A stretch of 64,000 bases of DNA. It comes from JBHYDC01 sp051861205 (GTDB taxonomy: Bacteria > Pseudomonadota > Alphaproteobacteria > Rhizobiales > Pleomorphomonadaceae). The DNA lies in assembly GCA_051861205.1 (NCBI GenBank), contig JBHYDC010000017.1, positions 1-64,000 on the forward strand. The letters run 5' to 3'. Positions 27,112 through 36,334 of the stretch are shown one piece after another. The notes beneath the pieces are model-generated. The model saw nothing but the letters and a program-made list of their open reading frames with translations, ran no database searches and had not been told where the DNA came from. How positions within the stretch are numbered: position 1 is the first letter of the stretch; every line of letters starts with the position of its first letter. A program made the translations under genes and the position numbers.

Positions 27112-28217
27112 GATACGAGCCCCCGCGCTTCCAGATGGCCTTTCATCTCGGCGGAATGATCGGCCGACCGGGTGCCCTTCACCCAGCCGGCGAAGTCACC
27201 GAGGGAGTCCTCCAGCGCGAAACGGGGGGTGAAGCCGAGGAGCCGGCGTGCCCTGGCGATGTCAGCGAAATTGTTGCGGATGTCGCCGGTGCGGGCCTTC
27301 TGGAGAATGTCTGGCCGGATATCGGGCCGGCCGAGGGCGGCGGCGGTGAGGCGGGCGACGTCGGCTATGGTGTAGCTGCGGCCCGAGCCCACGTTGATGA
27401 CCTGACCGGCGGCCTCTGGCTGTTCCATCGCGAGGCGGAAGGCGCGGGCGACGTCCTTGACGTGGACGAAATCGCGGCGCTGGCGTCCGTCCTCGAAGAT
27501 CAAGGGCCTTTCACCGTTGATGATGCGCGAGGCGAAGTTGGCGAGAACGCCGGTGTAGGGGTTCGACAGTGCTTGGCCGGCGCCGAACACGTTGAAGAGG
27601 CGCAGCGCGACGGCCTCGATGCCATAGGCATCGCCGAAGATCAGCACGGCGCGCTCCTGGGCGAATTTCGTGAGGGCGTAGATGGAGGCAAGCTCGACGG
27701 GCTTATCCTCGTCCGTGGCGATGGGGGTCAGCGGGGCGCCGGTGTCATCCACAAGGTCCCATTGGCCCGCTTTCAACCGGGCGGGGGTGCGGCGGGCCCT
27801 TTCGACGCGCTGACCGTCCGCCGTGCGATACAGGCCCTCGCCATAGACGCTCATGGATGACGCGACCACGATGCGGCGCACGGGACGCTCGATCATCTCT
27901 TCGAGGAGTACGGCCGTGCCTAGATCGTTGCCGCCGACGTAGCGCGAGATTTCATACATGCTCTGCCCGACGCCGACTTCGGCGGCGAGGTGGAACACGC
28001 CCGCGACCCCTTGCAGCGCCGTGCGGACCTTGGCGTTGTCGCGGCAATCGCCGACGATCAGTTCGATGCCGTCAAGATCCTTGTCCGGGATCACGGATCC
28101 GTGGACCTGCTCGACCAGACTGTCGAGAACGCGGACCCGATGGCCATGGGCCATCAATTCGCGCGCGAGATACCGGCCGATGAAGCCAAGTCCGCCGGTG
28201 ATCAGGAATGTCGCCAC
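27108..28217 (-). CDS. NAD-dependent sugar epimerase (dTDP-L-rhamnose 4-epimerase-like)
   Basis: 369 residues, extended SDR. FLITGGLGFIGRYLARELM binds NAD; SSMSVYGEG and the intact YALTK catalytic pair are present; LFNVFGAGQALSNPYTGVLANF matches the dTDP-L-rhamnose 4-epimerase-type branch. GTG start at 28217 with GGGAG about 9 nt upstream. First gene of the leftward sugar cluster, so the operon promoter should lie between it and the TfoX-like gene (28218-28320), though that gene is also leftward and read-through is possible. Confidence 0.82.
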   Translation of the reverse strand: MATFLITGGLGFIGRYLARELMAHGHRVRVLDSLVEQVHGSVIPDKDLDGIELIVGDCRDNAKVRTALQGVAGVFHLAAEVGVGQSMYEISRYVGGNDLGTAVLLEEMIERPVRRIVVASSMSVYGEGLYRTADGQRVERARRTPARLKAGQWDLVDDTGAPLTPIATDEDKPVELASIYALTKFAQERAVLIFGDAYGIEAVALRLFNVFGAGQALSNPYTGVLANFASRIINGERPLIFEDGRQRRDFVHVKDVARAFRLAMEQPEAAGQVINVGSGRSYTIADVARLTAAALGRPDIRPDILQKARTGDIRNNFADIARARRLLGFTPRFALEDSLGDFAGWVKGTRSADHSAEMKGHLEARGLVS

Positions 28218-28320
28218 GTGCGTTCGCTCCCGGTAGCAAGGCTGAACGCGTTCGGTTCAGCTACCGTCGGGGGTGAAACGGCGGATGGCGAGGTATGTTC
28301 CCGTAAGTTGGTGCGGGGGC

Positions 28321-28641
28321 CTAGACAGGGCGCGCAGCGGCGGCCGCGCGCAGATCCGCCTTGACGGCGGGCGGCAGATCCCGCCAGTCGCAGCCCCGCA
28401 AAGCGGCTTCCATCGCATAGAGCGCGAGGATGGTGACTTGGCGGTCGTAGCGGAAGCGGAGCCTTGCGAAGGCGACGACGGAGCCAAGGGCCCGCAGATC
28501 CTCTTGCGAGCGGATTTCGATGCCGCCGAGAAGTTCTTCCATGACGGGGCCGAGATTTCGCATCTGGGAAATCCGCTCCGCAGATGTCTCGGAGGGCGCT
28601 GCGCGGCCTTTTGGTGGAGCGCGGCGTTCAACGCGCGACAA
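28321..28641 (-). CDS. TfoX/Sxy C-terminal-domain protein
   Basis: About 106 residues. A basic, Pro/Ala-rich N-terminus is followed by MRNLGPVMEELLGGIEIRSQEDL and a C-terminal helix pair LYAMEAALRGCDWRDLPPAVK, the hallmark TfoX C-terminal (helix-hairpin-helix-like) domain. The N-terminal TfoX domain is absent, as usual in stand-alone forms. The start is uncertain: TTG 28641 has a GAGGGAGAGG leader; ATG 28563 would give only the domain; the frame opens to 28710. Role unknown; possibly DNA binding. Confidence 0.72.
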   Translation of the reverse strand: MSRVERRAPPKGRAAPSETSAERISQMRNLGPVMEELLGGIEIRSQEDLRALGSVVAFARLRFRYDRQVTILALYAMEAALRGCDWRDLPPAVKADLRAAAAARPV

Positions 28642-28745
28642 TGAGCCTCTCCCTCTTCCGGTTGGCTGGACAACAGCTCGCTGAAGCACAATCGCCTCGG
28701 GTCCTGACAAGAAACGTCAGCATTCGGTGCCGCGATCCGATCGGC

Positions 28746-29258
28746 TCAGGCTGGATCCCAGCCGAAGACGAGGACGGGAAGAACGGTGTCGCCGATGCGT
28801 TCGCCGGTTTCGACCACGGTGCGGCCGCCAAGCCGGCGGTAGAAGCTAATCGCGCCGTCGTTGGAGCGAAGGGCGCGGACGGCAAGGCCGTTGAACTTGA
28901 GGTCGCCGAGCATGCGCCGGGCCGACTGGAACAGGCGGCGGCCGAGCCCAAGCCCTTGGTATTCCGGCAGAAGATAGATTTCGTAAATCTCGCCCTTGTA
29001 GGGCAGCGTGCGCATGCGGCTGGGGCCGAGCGTAGCATAACCGACGATGCGGCGGTCCACCTCCAGCACCAGCACCATGACATGACGGCGGATCGCCTTG
29101 GTCCACCAAGCCGGACCGCGCCGTTCTACCATCCGTTCCAGTTCGAGACCGGGGAGAATGCCGCGATAGGCATATCGCCAAGCGGCATCGTGCACAGCGG
29201 CGATCCCCGCTGCATCGTCAACCCTCGCCCGGCGGACATCGATCGACTGCGTGCTCAT
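28746..29258 (-). CDS. GNAT family N-acetyltransferase
   Basis: 170 residues. The N-terminus VRRARVDDAAGIAAVHDAAW aligns with typical GNAT beta-1/alpha-1, and LPEYQGLGLGRRLFQSARRM is the acetyl-CoA-binding loop. The C-terminal ISFYRRLGGRTV motif is present. ATG 29258 is chosen by family alignment although its ribosome site is weak; ATG 29312 is also in frame. Acceptor unknown. Confidence 0.83.
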   Translation of the reverse strand: MSTQSIDVRRARVDDAAGIAAVHDAAWRYAYRGILPGLELERMVERRGPAWWTKAIRRHVMVLVLEVDRRIVGYATLGPSRMRTLPYKGEIYEIYLLPEYQGLGLGRRLFQSARRMLGDLKFNGLAVRALRSNDGAISFYRRLGGRTVVETGERIGDTVLPVLVFGWDPA

Positions 29259-29367
29259 GGAACGAAGCTTAACGCGTCGGACCGGACTGGAAAAGACGGA
29301 AACGAGCGTCATCCCACACGCAGGTTAGGGCATGCCCCAAATTGCCTGTCATACGTGACCGCCCATG

Positions 29368-29395
29368 AAAAAGGCCGCCTTTTGATGGCGGCCTT
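29368..29395 (-). terminator. Rho-independent terminator of the L,D-transpeptidase gene
   Basis: Inverted repeat AAGGCCGCC/GGCGGCCTT (29371-29379 with 29387-29395, 7-nt loop). Read leftward it is followed by a run of T, 22 nt past the stop of the upstream leftward gene. Confidence 0.85.
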
Positions 29396-29417
29396 GGCGG
29401 ATCCTGCGGCGAAGAGC

Positions 29418-30920
29418 TTAGAACCAGTTGCCGATCCGGTTCATGATGCCTTTCGAGGCTTCGTCGAGCGGCGGGCTTGCAGCCGGTTCGCAGACCGGCG
29501 TTCCGGCAGGCGCCACGGCTCCCGGCAAGGCGCAGGGCTGCGTAGCGGCTACGGTCACAGGGGTGGACGGGGTGGTGGCCGGTGCGCTGGCAGGAACCGC
29601 TGCGGCGGCTGCGTTGCGGGCAGCGGGTATTGGTACCGGGGTTGCGGCGACGGCAATAGGTGTTTCCGTATCCACCGTTGGCGCGGTTGCGGCGGTGAGG
29701 GTCTCCGGTGGTGCCTCGGCCGGCGCCTCGTCGCCGAAGGAGAACAGACGGCTGAACATGGACGCAGGCGGCGCGGATTGGCCTGGTGCCATGGCGAGCG
29801 CCGTGTCGTCGCTCTGACGCGGATTGCGGCGGGGCAGCGGGTCGCCGGAGGCGGTTGTGGTTTCGGGTTGGATCGACGATTCGGGGGGCGTTTCGGGCGC
29901 GGTTTCGGGTGCCGCGCTCGCAAGACCGAAGATCGAGGCGAGACCTGGACCGGGCTGGGCGGCGGCGAGCTGCCGCTCCTCGTTGCGCCGCCGTTCGGCT
30001 TCGATGTTCTGTGCGATCAGAAGCTGGCGGGCCTCTTCGGTCTTTTTTTCCTCTTCGAGCTTGGCCACGATAACGATGGCCTTTTCCTCGTCCTCCTTAG
30101 CCTTTTTCTGGAGCGCTAGCTTCAGGTCGGCCGGCTGGGCGAGTTCGGGGCAATCGGAAACCGGGTTCAGCGGATCGTCCGTCGTGGCATTGAACACATA
30201 GCGCCGGGCGCAGACGTCCACCTTCGGCTGTTGCCGGGTGAGTTCGAAGGTGTCGTAGCCCTCCTTCAGCATCTTCCAGAAGGGCATGTTGGGATCGTTC
30301 CAATGACTCGCCATGTTTTCCGGCGTCATCTTGAAAGGATAGGCGGCGAGCTGGAACGCGGTCTGGCCGCCCCGGAAGGCATCGCGGGCGAGCGCGTAGA
30401 TCTCCTGGATCTGCTCGTCGGTCATCGCGTAGCAGCCGCGCGAAGAGCATGCACCGTGCACCATCAGCGCCGATCCGGTGCGCCCGTTGGCGCGGTCATA
30501 GGCGTTGGGGAAGCCGGTGTTGAAGGCGAGATAATACTGCGAGTTGGGGTTCATCAGCCCCGGCGTGATCGTGTAATAGCCCTCGGGGGCCTGACGGTCG
30601 CCTTCGCGGACCTTGGGGCCGAGATTACCCGACCACTTGCAGATGTCGTAGGTCTTTAAGAGCGCGAATTTGCCCGTTTTGTCCTGCTTCCAGACCTCGA
30701 ATTTATTCTCTTCCTTGAAGATCCGCATCAAGACCGGCGATGTCAGGGACATGCCGAGTTCGGCGATCTGCTGGTCGGTTTCTTCGGAAATCGACCGCAG
30801 ATGCTTCGGGCCGTAGCCGAGTTCGTCAGCTTGGCACCCGGCAAGGACGCCCATAACGAGGGCCACGCCAAGAGCGCGGGCCGCTTTGGCGGCGAAGGAG
30901 TTCGCTCGTCTGTCGTGCAT
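29418..30920 (-). CDS. L,D-transpeptidase family lipoprotein
   Basis: 500 residues. The signal peptide ends in the lipobox LAGC, so it is membrane-anchored in the envelope. The YkuD catalytic motif is HGACSSRGCYAM (His and Cys of HxxxxSxGC, about residues 155-165), nearest to the YafK/DpaA type that acts on peptidoglycan or Braun-type linkages. After about 265 there is a Lys/Glu-rich coiled segment, then an Ala/Pro/Thr-rich disordered tail. The gene has its own terminator and an AT-rich upstream region. Confidence 0.87.
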   Translation of the reverse strand: MHDRRANSFAAKAARALGVALVMGVLAGCQADELGYGPKHLRSISEETDQQIAELGMSLTSPVLMRIFKEENKFEVWKQDKTGKFALLKTYDICKWSGNLGPKVREGDRQAPEGYYTITPGLMNPNSQYYLAFNTGFPNAYDRANGRTGSALMVHGACSSRGCYAMTDEQIQEIYALARDAFRGGQTAFQLAAYPFKMTPENMASHWNDPNMPFWKMLKEGYDTFELTRQQPKVDVCARRYVFNATTDDPLNPVSDCPELAQPADLKLALQKKAKEDEEKAIVIVAKLEEEKKTEEARQLLIAQNIEAERRRNEERQLAAAQPGPGLASIFGLASAAPETAPETPPESSIQPETTTASGDPLPRRNPRQSDDTALAMAPGQSAPPASMFSRLFSFGDEAPAEAPPETLTAATAPTVDTETPIAVAATPVPIPAARNAAAAAVPASAPATTPSTPVTVAATQPCALPGAVAPAGTPVCEPAASPPLDEASKGIMNRIGNWF

Positions 30921-31085
30921 ATCTGAAGCTTTGCCGATCCAAAGGGCGCACCCACCCCGCGCCCAACTTCACCAAGGCCGCCGCTCCTAAACCGGAGCGA
31001 TCTATTTTATCCTCATTCAGTATCGTTACCGAATGGTTACTGCAACGGACCGGCCGGGTCCGAGGCACCCCTGCGTCGGACGGTT

Positions 31086-32045
31086 TCAGAGCTTGAGGTC
31101 GCGCCCGATCGCGAGAAATTTGTCGCGGCGCGCCTGACGGATCTCCTGCGGCGACTTGGAATCGAATTCCGCGAAGGCGCCTTCGATGATGTCACCGGCC
31201 GCTTTCATTACTTTTTCTGCATCTCTATGAGCGCCGCCGACCGGCTCTCGCACGATGCCGTCGATGATGCCGAGCTTCTGGAGGTCCTGTGCGGTGATCT
31301 TCATGCCGGTTGCGGCGTCCTGCGCACGGGCGGAATCTTTCCACAGAATTGATGCGGCGCCTTCGGGCGAAATCACGCTGTAGACCGCGTGTTCCAGCAT
31401 GAACACCCGGTTGGCCGTGGCGATCGCGATGGCGCCGCCCGATCCGCCCTCGCCGATGACGAGCGCGACATTGGGCACCGTCATGCGCAGGCACGCCTCG
31501 GTGGAGCGGGCGATGGCCTCGGCTTGGCCGCGCTCTTCCGCGCCAATGCCGGGATAGGCGCCGGCGGTGTCCACAAGGGCGATCACCGGAAGGCGGAAGC
31601 GCTCGGCAAGGTTCATAAGACGGACGGCCTTCCGGTAGCCCTCAGGCTTGGCCATGCCGAAATTATGCTTGATGCGGGTCTGGGTGTCGTGGCCCTTCTC
31701 CTGCCCGAGCACGGCGACCGGACGGCCCCGGAAGCGGCCGAGACCGGCGATGATCGCGGCGTCCTCGCCGAAATTGCGGTCGCCGGAGAGCGGCGTCCAC
31801 TCCTCGATCAGATCGGCGACATAGTGGATGGCGTGCGGGCGATCGGGGTGGCGGGCGACCTGCGTCTTCTGCCAGGGCGTGAGCTTGGCGTAGATTTCGG
31901 CGAGCGCCTGGGCGGCTTTCGCCTCAAGCTTTGCGACATCGTCGCCGATCGCGACGGCATCGCCGTTCTGCGACAACGCCTTCAGTTCCTGCACCTTGCC
32001 TTCAAGGTCGGCGACCGGTTTTTCAAATTCGAGGTAGCTTCGCAT
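31086..32045 (-). CDS. accA: Acetyl-CoA carboxylase carboxyltransferase subunit alpha
   Basis: 319 residues, standard length. The start MRSYLEFEKPVADLEGKVQEL matches the family N-terminus. Crotonase-fold motifs are LVDTAGAYPGIGAEERGQAEAIA and GEGGSGGAIAIA, which form the carboxybiotin/acetyl-CoA site with AccD. It performs the first committed step of fatty-acid synthesis. It lies just downstream of xerD on the same strand with a 119-nt gap. Confidence 0.96.
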   Translation of the reverse strand: MRSYLEFEKPVADLEGKVQELKALSQNGDAVAIGDDVAKLEAKAAQALAEIYAKLTPWQKTQVARHPDRPHAIHYVADLIEEWTPLSGDRNFGEDAAIIAGLGRFRGRPVAVLGQEKGHDTQTRIKHNFGMAKPEGYRKAVRLMNLAERFRLPVIALVDTAGAYPGIGAEERGQAEAIARSTEACLRMTVPNVALVIGEGGSGGAIAIATANRVFMLEHAVYSVISPEGAASILWKDSARAQDAATGMKITAQDLQKLGIIDGIVREPVGGAHRDAEKVMKAAGDIIEGAFAEFDSKSPQEIRQARRDKFLAIGRDLKL

Positions 32046-32164
32046 CCGGCTCTCGTTCAGGCGCCTCAAAGTAGATCCTAGCGGCGGGGTCCATGCGACG
32101 GCCGAGCACACTGCCGCCGGGCCGGGTTGCTGTCAACGCCAAAGCGGGCGAAAGCAAGGCGTTA

Positions 32165-33094
32165 TCATTCGCCCGCCAGCGGATGATGGTCCGCGACGAG
32201 GGCGGCGAGGCGGTGTTCCAGCACGTGGGTGTAGATCTGCGTGGTGGCGATATCGGCATGGCCGAGCAGCTCCTGCACCACCCGCAAGTCGGCTCCGTTC
32301 GACAGGAGATGGCTCGCAAAAGCATGGCGCAGGACGTGCGGGGAGACTTTGGCGGCGGGAATGCCGAGGCCTGCGGCGAAGGTTTTCAGGTCGCGGGCGA
32401 AGGCCTGCCGGGTGATGTGGCCGGTTTCGCTGGAGGCGGGAAACAGCCAGCGGCTGGCGCTCTTGCCGCCCTTTCGGGCGAGCAGGCCGCGATAGAAAAG
32501 CACGGCTTCACGGGCTTTGGAGCCGAGCGGGACCATGCGGTCCTTCGAGCCCTTGCCGCGAACGGTCATGGCGCGGGTGTCGCCGCGAACGGCCGAGACC
32601 GGGAGGGAGACAAGCTCGGAAACGCGCAGGCCGGAAGCGTAGAGCACCTCGACCAGGGCGGCGAAGCGGGCGGCGCGCAGTTGCTCGCGCGGGTCTTCGG
32701 TCTCCGCGGCGGCGAGGAGATGGGCGGTTTCGAGAAGCCGGTCTACCTCGTCGATGGAGAGGACCTTGGGAAGCGGGCGGGCGGGTTTCGGCCGGTCGAC
32801 GGCGGTGGTGGGATCGCCGCCGAGGTGGCCTTCGGCGTAGAGAAACTTATGAAGCTGCCGCACCGCCGACAGCCGGCGGGCCTGCGAGGTCCGGGCAAAG
32901 CCGCGCGCGGCGAGATCGGCCATGTAGGCGGTGATGTCGGCGCGGTCGGCGGTGAGCGCGTCGCAGTTCTGGCGGTTCAGAAAACTGCGATAGTCTTCAA
33001 GATCGCGGCCATAGGCGGCGAGCGTGTTGAGGGCGGCGCCGCGCTCCACGCTCATCGCTTCGAGGAAGGCTTCGACGAGATGTCCGTCGCGCAT
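32165..33094 (-). CDS. xerD: Site-specific tyrosine recombinase XerD
   Basis: 309 residues. An N-terminal SAM-like core-binding domain (AFLEAMSVERGAALNTLAAYGRDL) precedes the catalytic domain with Arg in ASGLRVSELVSL, HVLRHAFASHLL, the GHADIATTQIYTHV box with the nucleophilic Tyr, and the intervening Lys. It resolves chromosome dimers at dif with XerC. The conserved neighbourhood (small membrane protein, aroK, accA) supports XerD rather than a phage integrase. Confidence 0.93.
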   Translation of the reverse strand: MRDGHLVEAFLEAMSVERGAALNTLAAYGRDLEDYRSFLNRQNCDALTADRADITAYMADLAARGFARTSQARRLSAVRQLHKFLYAEGHLGGDPTTAVDRPKPARPLPKVLSIDEVDRLLETAHLLAAAETEDPREQLRAARFAALVEVLYASGLRVSELVSLPVSAVRGDTRAMTVRGKGSKDRMVPLGSKAREAVLFYRGLLARKGGKSASRWLFPASSETGHITRQAFARDLKTFAAGLGIPAAKVSPHVLRHAFASHLLSNGADLRVVQELLGHADIATTQIYTHVLEHRLAALVADHHPLAGE

Positions 33095-33111
33095 CCTGTG
33101 TCTCCGGCAGC

Positions 33112-33282
33112 TTACGCGGCCGGTGCGGGGGTGCGTCCGGCGTCGCGGATGATCTTGGAATCGATCGGCTCGCTCATCGGCCGCATGCGCGGCTCGACCA
33201 GCGTGGCCAGCCCGACCATCACTCCATATATGACGCCGACGGTGATGACCGCCGTCCTAACGTAACGCGTAAGTGTGGGCAT
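33112..33282 (-). CDS. Conserved small single-pass membrane protein
   Basis: 56 residues starting MPTLTRYVRTAVITVGVIYG. One transmembrane helix at about 8-28 is followed by a Pro/Arg-rich tail (VEPRMRPMSEPI). The frame is open upstream but without membrane-protein character. It sits 17 nt upstream of xerD on the same strand and is divergent from aroK, a position where similar small proteins occur in related genomes. Function unknown. Confidence 0.72.
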   Translation of the reverse strand: MPTLTRYVRTAVITVGVIYGVMVGLATLVEPRMRPMSEPIDSKIIRDAGRTPAPAA

Positions 33283-33426
33283 TTCCGATGGACTCGAAAG
33301 CTGCGGAGGGCGTGCGGCCGGATGGTGCGCGAGTACCCTTAAAAACGCAACGAGCCTTTCGCCGAAGTTTTGGACGGCGGGTCTGCCCGCTTGACAGCAC
33401 CGAGCCGCCACCGCCAAGAAAGCCCT

Positions 33427-34050
33427 ATGACCGAGACCGCTTCAGCCGGCGAAACGCCAGCCGCGCAGACCCCGACCGATCCGCTTCGCGCCGCCCGGAT
33501 GCTGGCCGCGCTGGGCGATCGTTCGATCGTGCTGATCGGCATGATGGGCGCGGGCAAGACGAGTGTCGGCAAACGGCTCGCGGTGCGGCTGGCGCTGCCC
33601 TTCGTGGATGCCGATCACGCCATCGAGGAGGCGGCCAACCAAACGATCGCGGAGATCTTCGCGGTTCACGGCGAGGCCTATTTCCGCGATGGCGAGCGGC
33701 GTGTGATCGCGCGGTTGCTGCGCGAGCGCCGTCAGGTGATCGCGACCGGCGGCGGGGCTTTCATGAATGGCGAAACGCGCGAGGCGGTGGCGGCCGGGGC
33801 GGTTTCGATCTGGCTGAAGGCCGACGCCGAAGTCTTGTTCGAGCGCGTGAGGCGGCGTTCGCACCGTCCGCTGCTTCAAACCGACGATCCGCTCGGCACG
33901 ATGCGCCGGCTGATCGCGGATCGCTATCCCGTCTACGCCAGCGCCGACATCACCGTCGATTCCCGCGACGTGCCGCATGAAGCGGTGGTCGAGGATGTGC
34001 TGACCGCGCTTGAGCTTTGGCTAGCGCACCATCCCGAACCCTCCGCGTGA
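33427..34050 (+). CDS. aroK: Shikimate kinase
   Basis: 207 residues, P-loop kinase that phosphorylates shikimate. Walker A is GMMGAGKTSVGKRLA; the substrate-binding motifs are DADHAIEEAA and ATGGGAFM; the lid Arg region is RRRSHRPLL. ATG 33427 gives a 25-residue Ala/Thr-rich N-terminal extension common in alphaproteobacteria. It is 8 nt upstream of aroB and clearly co-transcribed with it. Confidence 0.95.
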   Translation: MTETASAGETPAAQTPTDPLRAARMLAALGDRSIVLIGMMGAGKTSVGKRLAVRLALPFVDADHAIEEAANQTIAEIFAVHGEAYFRDGERRVIARLLRERRQVIATGGGAFMNGETREAVAAGAVSIWLKADAEVLFERVRRRSHRPLLQTDDPLGTMRRLIADRYPVYASADITVDSRDVPHEAVVEDVLTALELWLAHHPEPSA

Positions 34051-34058
34051 CACGAGCC

Positions 34059-35186
34059 ATGACCAGCGATGCCCCCGATGCCGTTCGCGTGCCCGTTGCG
34101 CTCGGCGAGCGTTCCTACGACATCGTGATTGGGGCGGGCTTGCTCGCCGACGCGGGCCGGCTCTTTCGCGGCGTGCTGCCCAAAGCGCGGGCGGCGATCG
34201 TGACCGACGAAACGGTGGCCGAAAAGCACCTGCCGGCGCTGCGGGCGGCCTTCGAGGCGAGCGGGATCGACTGCGCGGCGGTCGTGATCGCGCCGGGGGA
34301 AAGCTCCAAGCGATTCGGCGTGTTCGAGACGGTGGTCGACCGCGTGATTGAGGGGCGGTTCGAGCGCGGCGACGCGGTAGTGGCGCTGGGGGGCGGGGTG
34401 GTCGGCGATCTCTCCGGCTTCGTGGCCGGCGTGGTGCGGCGCGGAATGCGCTTCGTGCAGATCCCGACGACGCTGCTCGCTCAGGTGGATAGCTCCGTTG
34501 GTGGCAAGACCGGCATCAACGTGGCGCAGGGCAAGAACCTCGTCGGGGTGTTTCACCAGCCCGATCTCGTGATCGCCGACACCGATGTTCTGGACACGTT
34601 GGCGCACCGCGATTTCCGGGCGGGTTACGCGGAAGTGGCGAAATACGGGATGATCGACGACGCGCCCTTCTTCGAGTGGCTGGAGGCGAATTGGCTGGAG
34701 GTGTTCAAAGGCGGCGCGGCCAGGACGCATGCCATCGCCACCTCCTGCCGGTCCAAGGCGGCGATCGTGGCGCGGGACGAGAAGGAGACGGGCGACCGGG
34801 CGCTTTTGAACCTCGGCCATACCTTCGGGCATGCGCTGGAAGCGGCTGCGGGATATTCAGGCACGCTGGTGCATGGCGAGGCGATCTCGATCGGCATGGT
34901 GCTCGCGCATGATTTTTCGGTTCGCATGAACCTGATGGGGCCGGAGGACGCCATGCGCGTGCGCCGGCATTTCGAGGCGGTGGGGCTGCCGACGCGGATG
35001 GCAGAGGTGCCGGGCGGCGTGCCGGACGCGGACGGGCTGCTGGCGCTGATCGGGCAGGACAAGAAGGTATCGCGGGGAACGCTAACCTTCATTTTGACGC
35101 GCGGGATCGGGCAGGCCTTCGTGGCGAAAGACGTGCCGCCCGAGGCTGTGCGGAGCTTTCTCGCCGACGAGCTTGCGAAGGGCTAA
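34059..35186 (+). CDS. aroB: 3-dehydroquinate synthase
   Basis: 375 residues. NAD-binding motif ALGGGVVGDLSGFVAGVVRRG, substrate motif DSSVGGKTGIN, and zinc ligands in NLGHTFGHALE plus the later HGEAISIGM. It converts DAHP to 3-dehydroquinate in the shikimate pathway. It follows aroK by 8 nt and is convergent with the bolA gene, whose stop is only 6 nt away. Confidence 0.96.
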   Translation: MTSDAPDAVRVPVALGERSYDIVIGAGLLADAGRLFRGVLPKARAAIVTDETVAEKHLPALRAAFEASGIDCAAVVIAPGESSKRFGVFETVVDRVIEGRFERGDAVVALGGGVVGDLSGFVAGVVRRGMRFVQIPTTLLAQVDSSVGGKTGINVAQGKNLVGVFHQPDLVIADTDVLDTLAHRDFRAGYAEVAKYGMIDDAPFFEWLEANWLEVFKGGAARTHAIATSCRSKAAIVARDEKETGDRALLNLGHTFGHALEAAAGYSGTLVHGEAISIGMVLAHDFSVRMNLMGPEDAMRVRRHFEAVGLPTRMAEVPGGVPDADGLLALIGQDKKVSRGTLTFILTRGIGQAFVAKDVPPEAVRSFLADELAKG

Positions 35187-35192
35187 GGAGGT

Positions 35193-35462
35193 TCAGCCTT
35201 CGCCGGGCGCGCGGGCGGTGAGGGCGAGGGCGTGCAGGCCGCCGTCGAACTCTGCCTTGAGGAGGTCGGTGACGAGCCGGTGGCGGGCAATGCGGGTCTT
35301 GCCGGCGAAGGCGGATGAAACCACCTCTAGGCGGTAGTGCGTTTCGCCGCCCTCGCGCCATCCGCCGTGGCCGTGATGCTTCTCCGATTCGTCCACGACG
35401 ATGAGCCGGTCCGGGTGCAAGGCTTCGTTCAGGGCTGTCGTCATACGATCCTGTCTCGACAT
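35193..35462 (-). CDS. bolA: BolA family transcriptional/iron-sulfur regulator
   Basis: 89 residues. The helix MTTALNEALHPDRLIVVDESEKHHGH is followed by the GGWREGGETHYRLEVVSSAFAGKTRIARHRLV class II KH-like fold. Members bind monothiol glutaredoxins through an Fe-S cluster and influence morphology and stress genes. The start at 35462 is fixed by GGAGAGG at 5 nt; longer in-frame sequence to 35537 lacks similarity. Divergent from the J-domain gene. Confidence 0.92.
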   Translation of the reverse strand: MSRQDRMTTALNEALHPDRLIVVDESEKHHGHGGWREGGETHYRLEVVSSAFAGKTRIARHRLVTDLLKAEFDGGLHALALTARAPGEG

Positions 35463-35579
35463 TACGACCTCTCCTAGCCCTTCATCGGGCAAATTCGCAT
35501 CAACCGACTGCAACGCCGATCCGGCCGGGAATGTCAACTCCTTGTCCGGAACGGGGGCTCATCCCATACTCGCGTCATC

Positions 35580-36200
35580 ATGAAGCCGAACTCGAAACTC
35601 TTCGACAAGATCAGGATCCGCCCCGACGCGGAGGAGGTCGCGCGCGAGCAGTTCCCGGCTTGCGAATGGGCAGGCTGCGAGGCGGCAGGCGCCTACCGGG
35701 CCCCCAAGGGGCGGGGCAAGGAAGGGCAGTATTACAAGTTCTGCATCGATCATGTGCGGGACTACAACAAGTCCTACAACTACTTCGCGGGCATGGGCGA
35801 CGATGCGATTCAGGCCTATCAACGCGACGCGCTGACCGGGCACCGCCCGACGTGGTCCATGGGTGTGAACAAGGCGGGGATCGCCGGTGAAGCGGCTGGG
35901 GCGGCGGCAACGGCCGAGCGCGCGATGCACGACCCTTTCGGCATATTCCATGATGCCAAGCCCGCGGGTTCGCACCGGGTGTTCGAGGAGCCCAAGCGCA
36001 AGGTTTCGGCCGTGACGCAAAAGGCCTTCGATGCGCTCGATCTCGACGTTGCGTCGTCCAAGGTGGACATCAAGGCGCGGTTCAAATTGCTGGTGAAGCG
36101 GCACCATCCCGATGCCAACGGCGGCGACCGTTCGTCTGAGGAACGGTTGCGGCAAATCATCCAAGCCTATAACTACCTGAAGACGGCCGGGTTCTGCTAG
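35580..36200 (+). CDS. J-domain co-chaperone-like protein (gene preceding cobS)
   Basis: 206 residues. The N-terminal part has a Cys-containing segment (CEWAGCEAAGAYRAPKGRGKEGQYYKFCIDHV) that could bind metal. The C-terminal J-domain (about 145-206) has the diagnostic HPD in KRHHPDANGGDRSSEERLRQIIQAYNYL. It probably stimulates an Hsp70 partner. The bolA/J-protein/cobS order is a conserved alphaproteobacterial arrangement. Confidence 0.87.
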   Translation: MKPNSKLFDKIRIRPDAEEVAREQFPACEWAGCEAAGAYRAPKGRGKEGQYYKFCIDHVRDYNKSYNYFAGMGDDAIQAYQRDALTGHRPTWSMGVNKAGIAGEAAGAAATAERAMHDPFGIFHDAKPAGSHRVFEEPKRKVSAVTQKAFDALDLDVASSKVDIKARFKLLVKRHHPDANGGDRSSEERLRQIIQAYNYLKTAGFC

Positions 36201-36334
36201 AACAGGATCTTCGATGGTCCGGATCCGGTCTTGCGATCCGGCACCACGGTCGATGATTTTCCGTTGCGTTCCCTGACGTGAGACAGGTCGGGCGCGCCCC
36301 GCCCCCCGAGAAGGGGCGCGTCTGAGGAGGTTTC

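Noticed and set aside
32165..33094. Phage integrase or integron
   Set aside because: The tyrosine recombinase sits in the conserved accA-xerD-aroK neighbourhood with no att repeats or mobile genes, so it is chromosomal XerD.
36201..36334. Cobalamin riboswitch before cobS
   Set aside because: No B12-box or suitable fold seen in the 134 nt; only a strong ribosome site.
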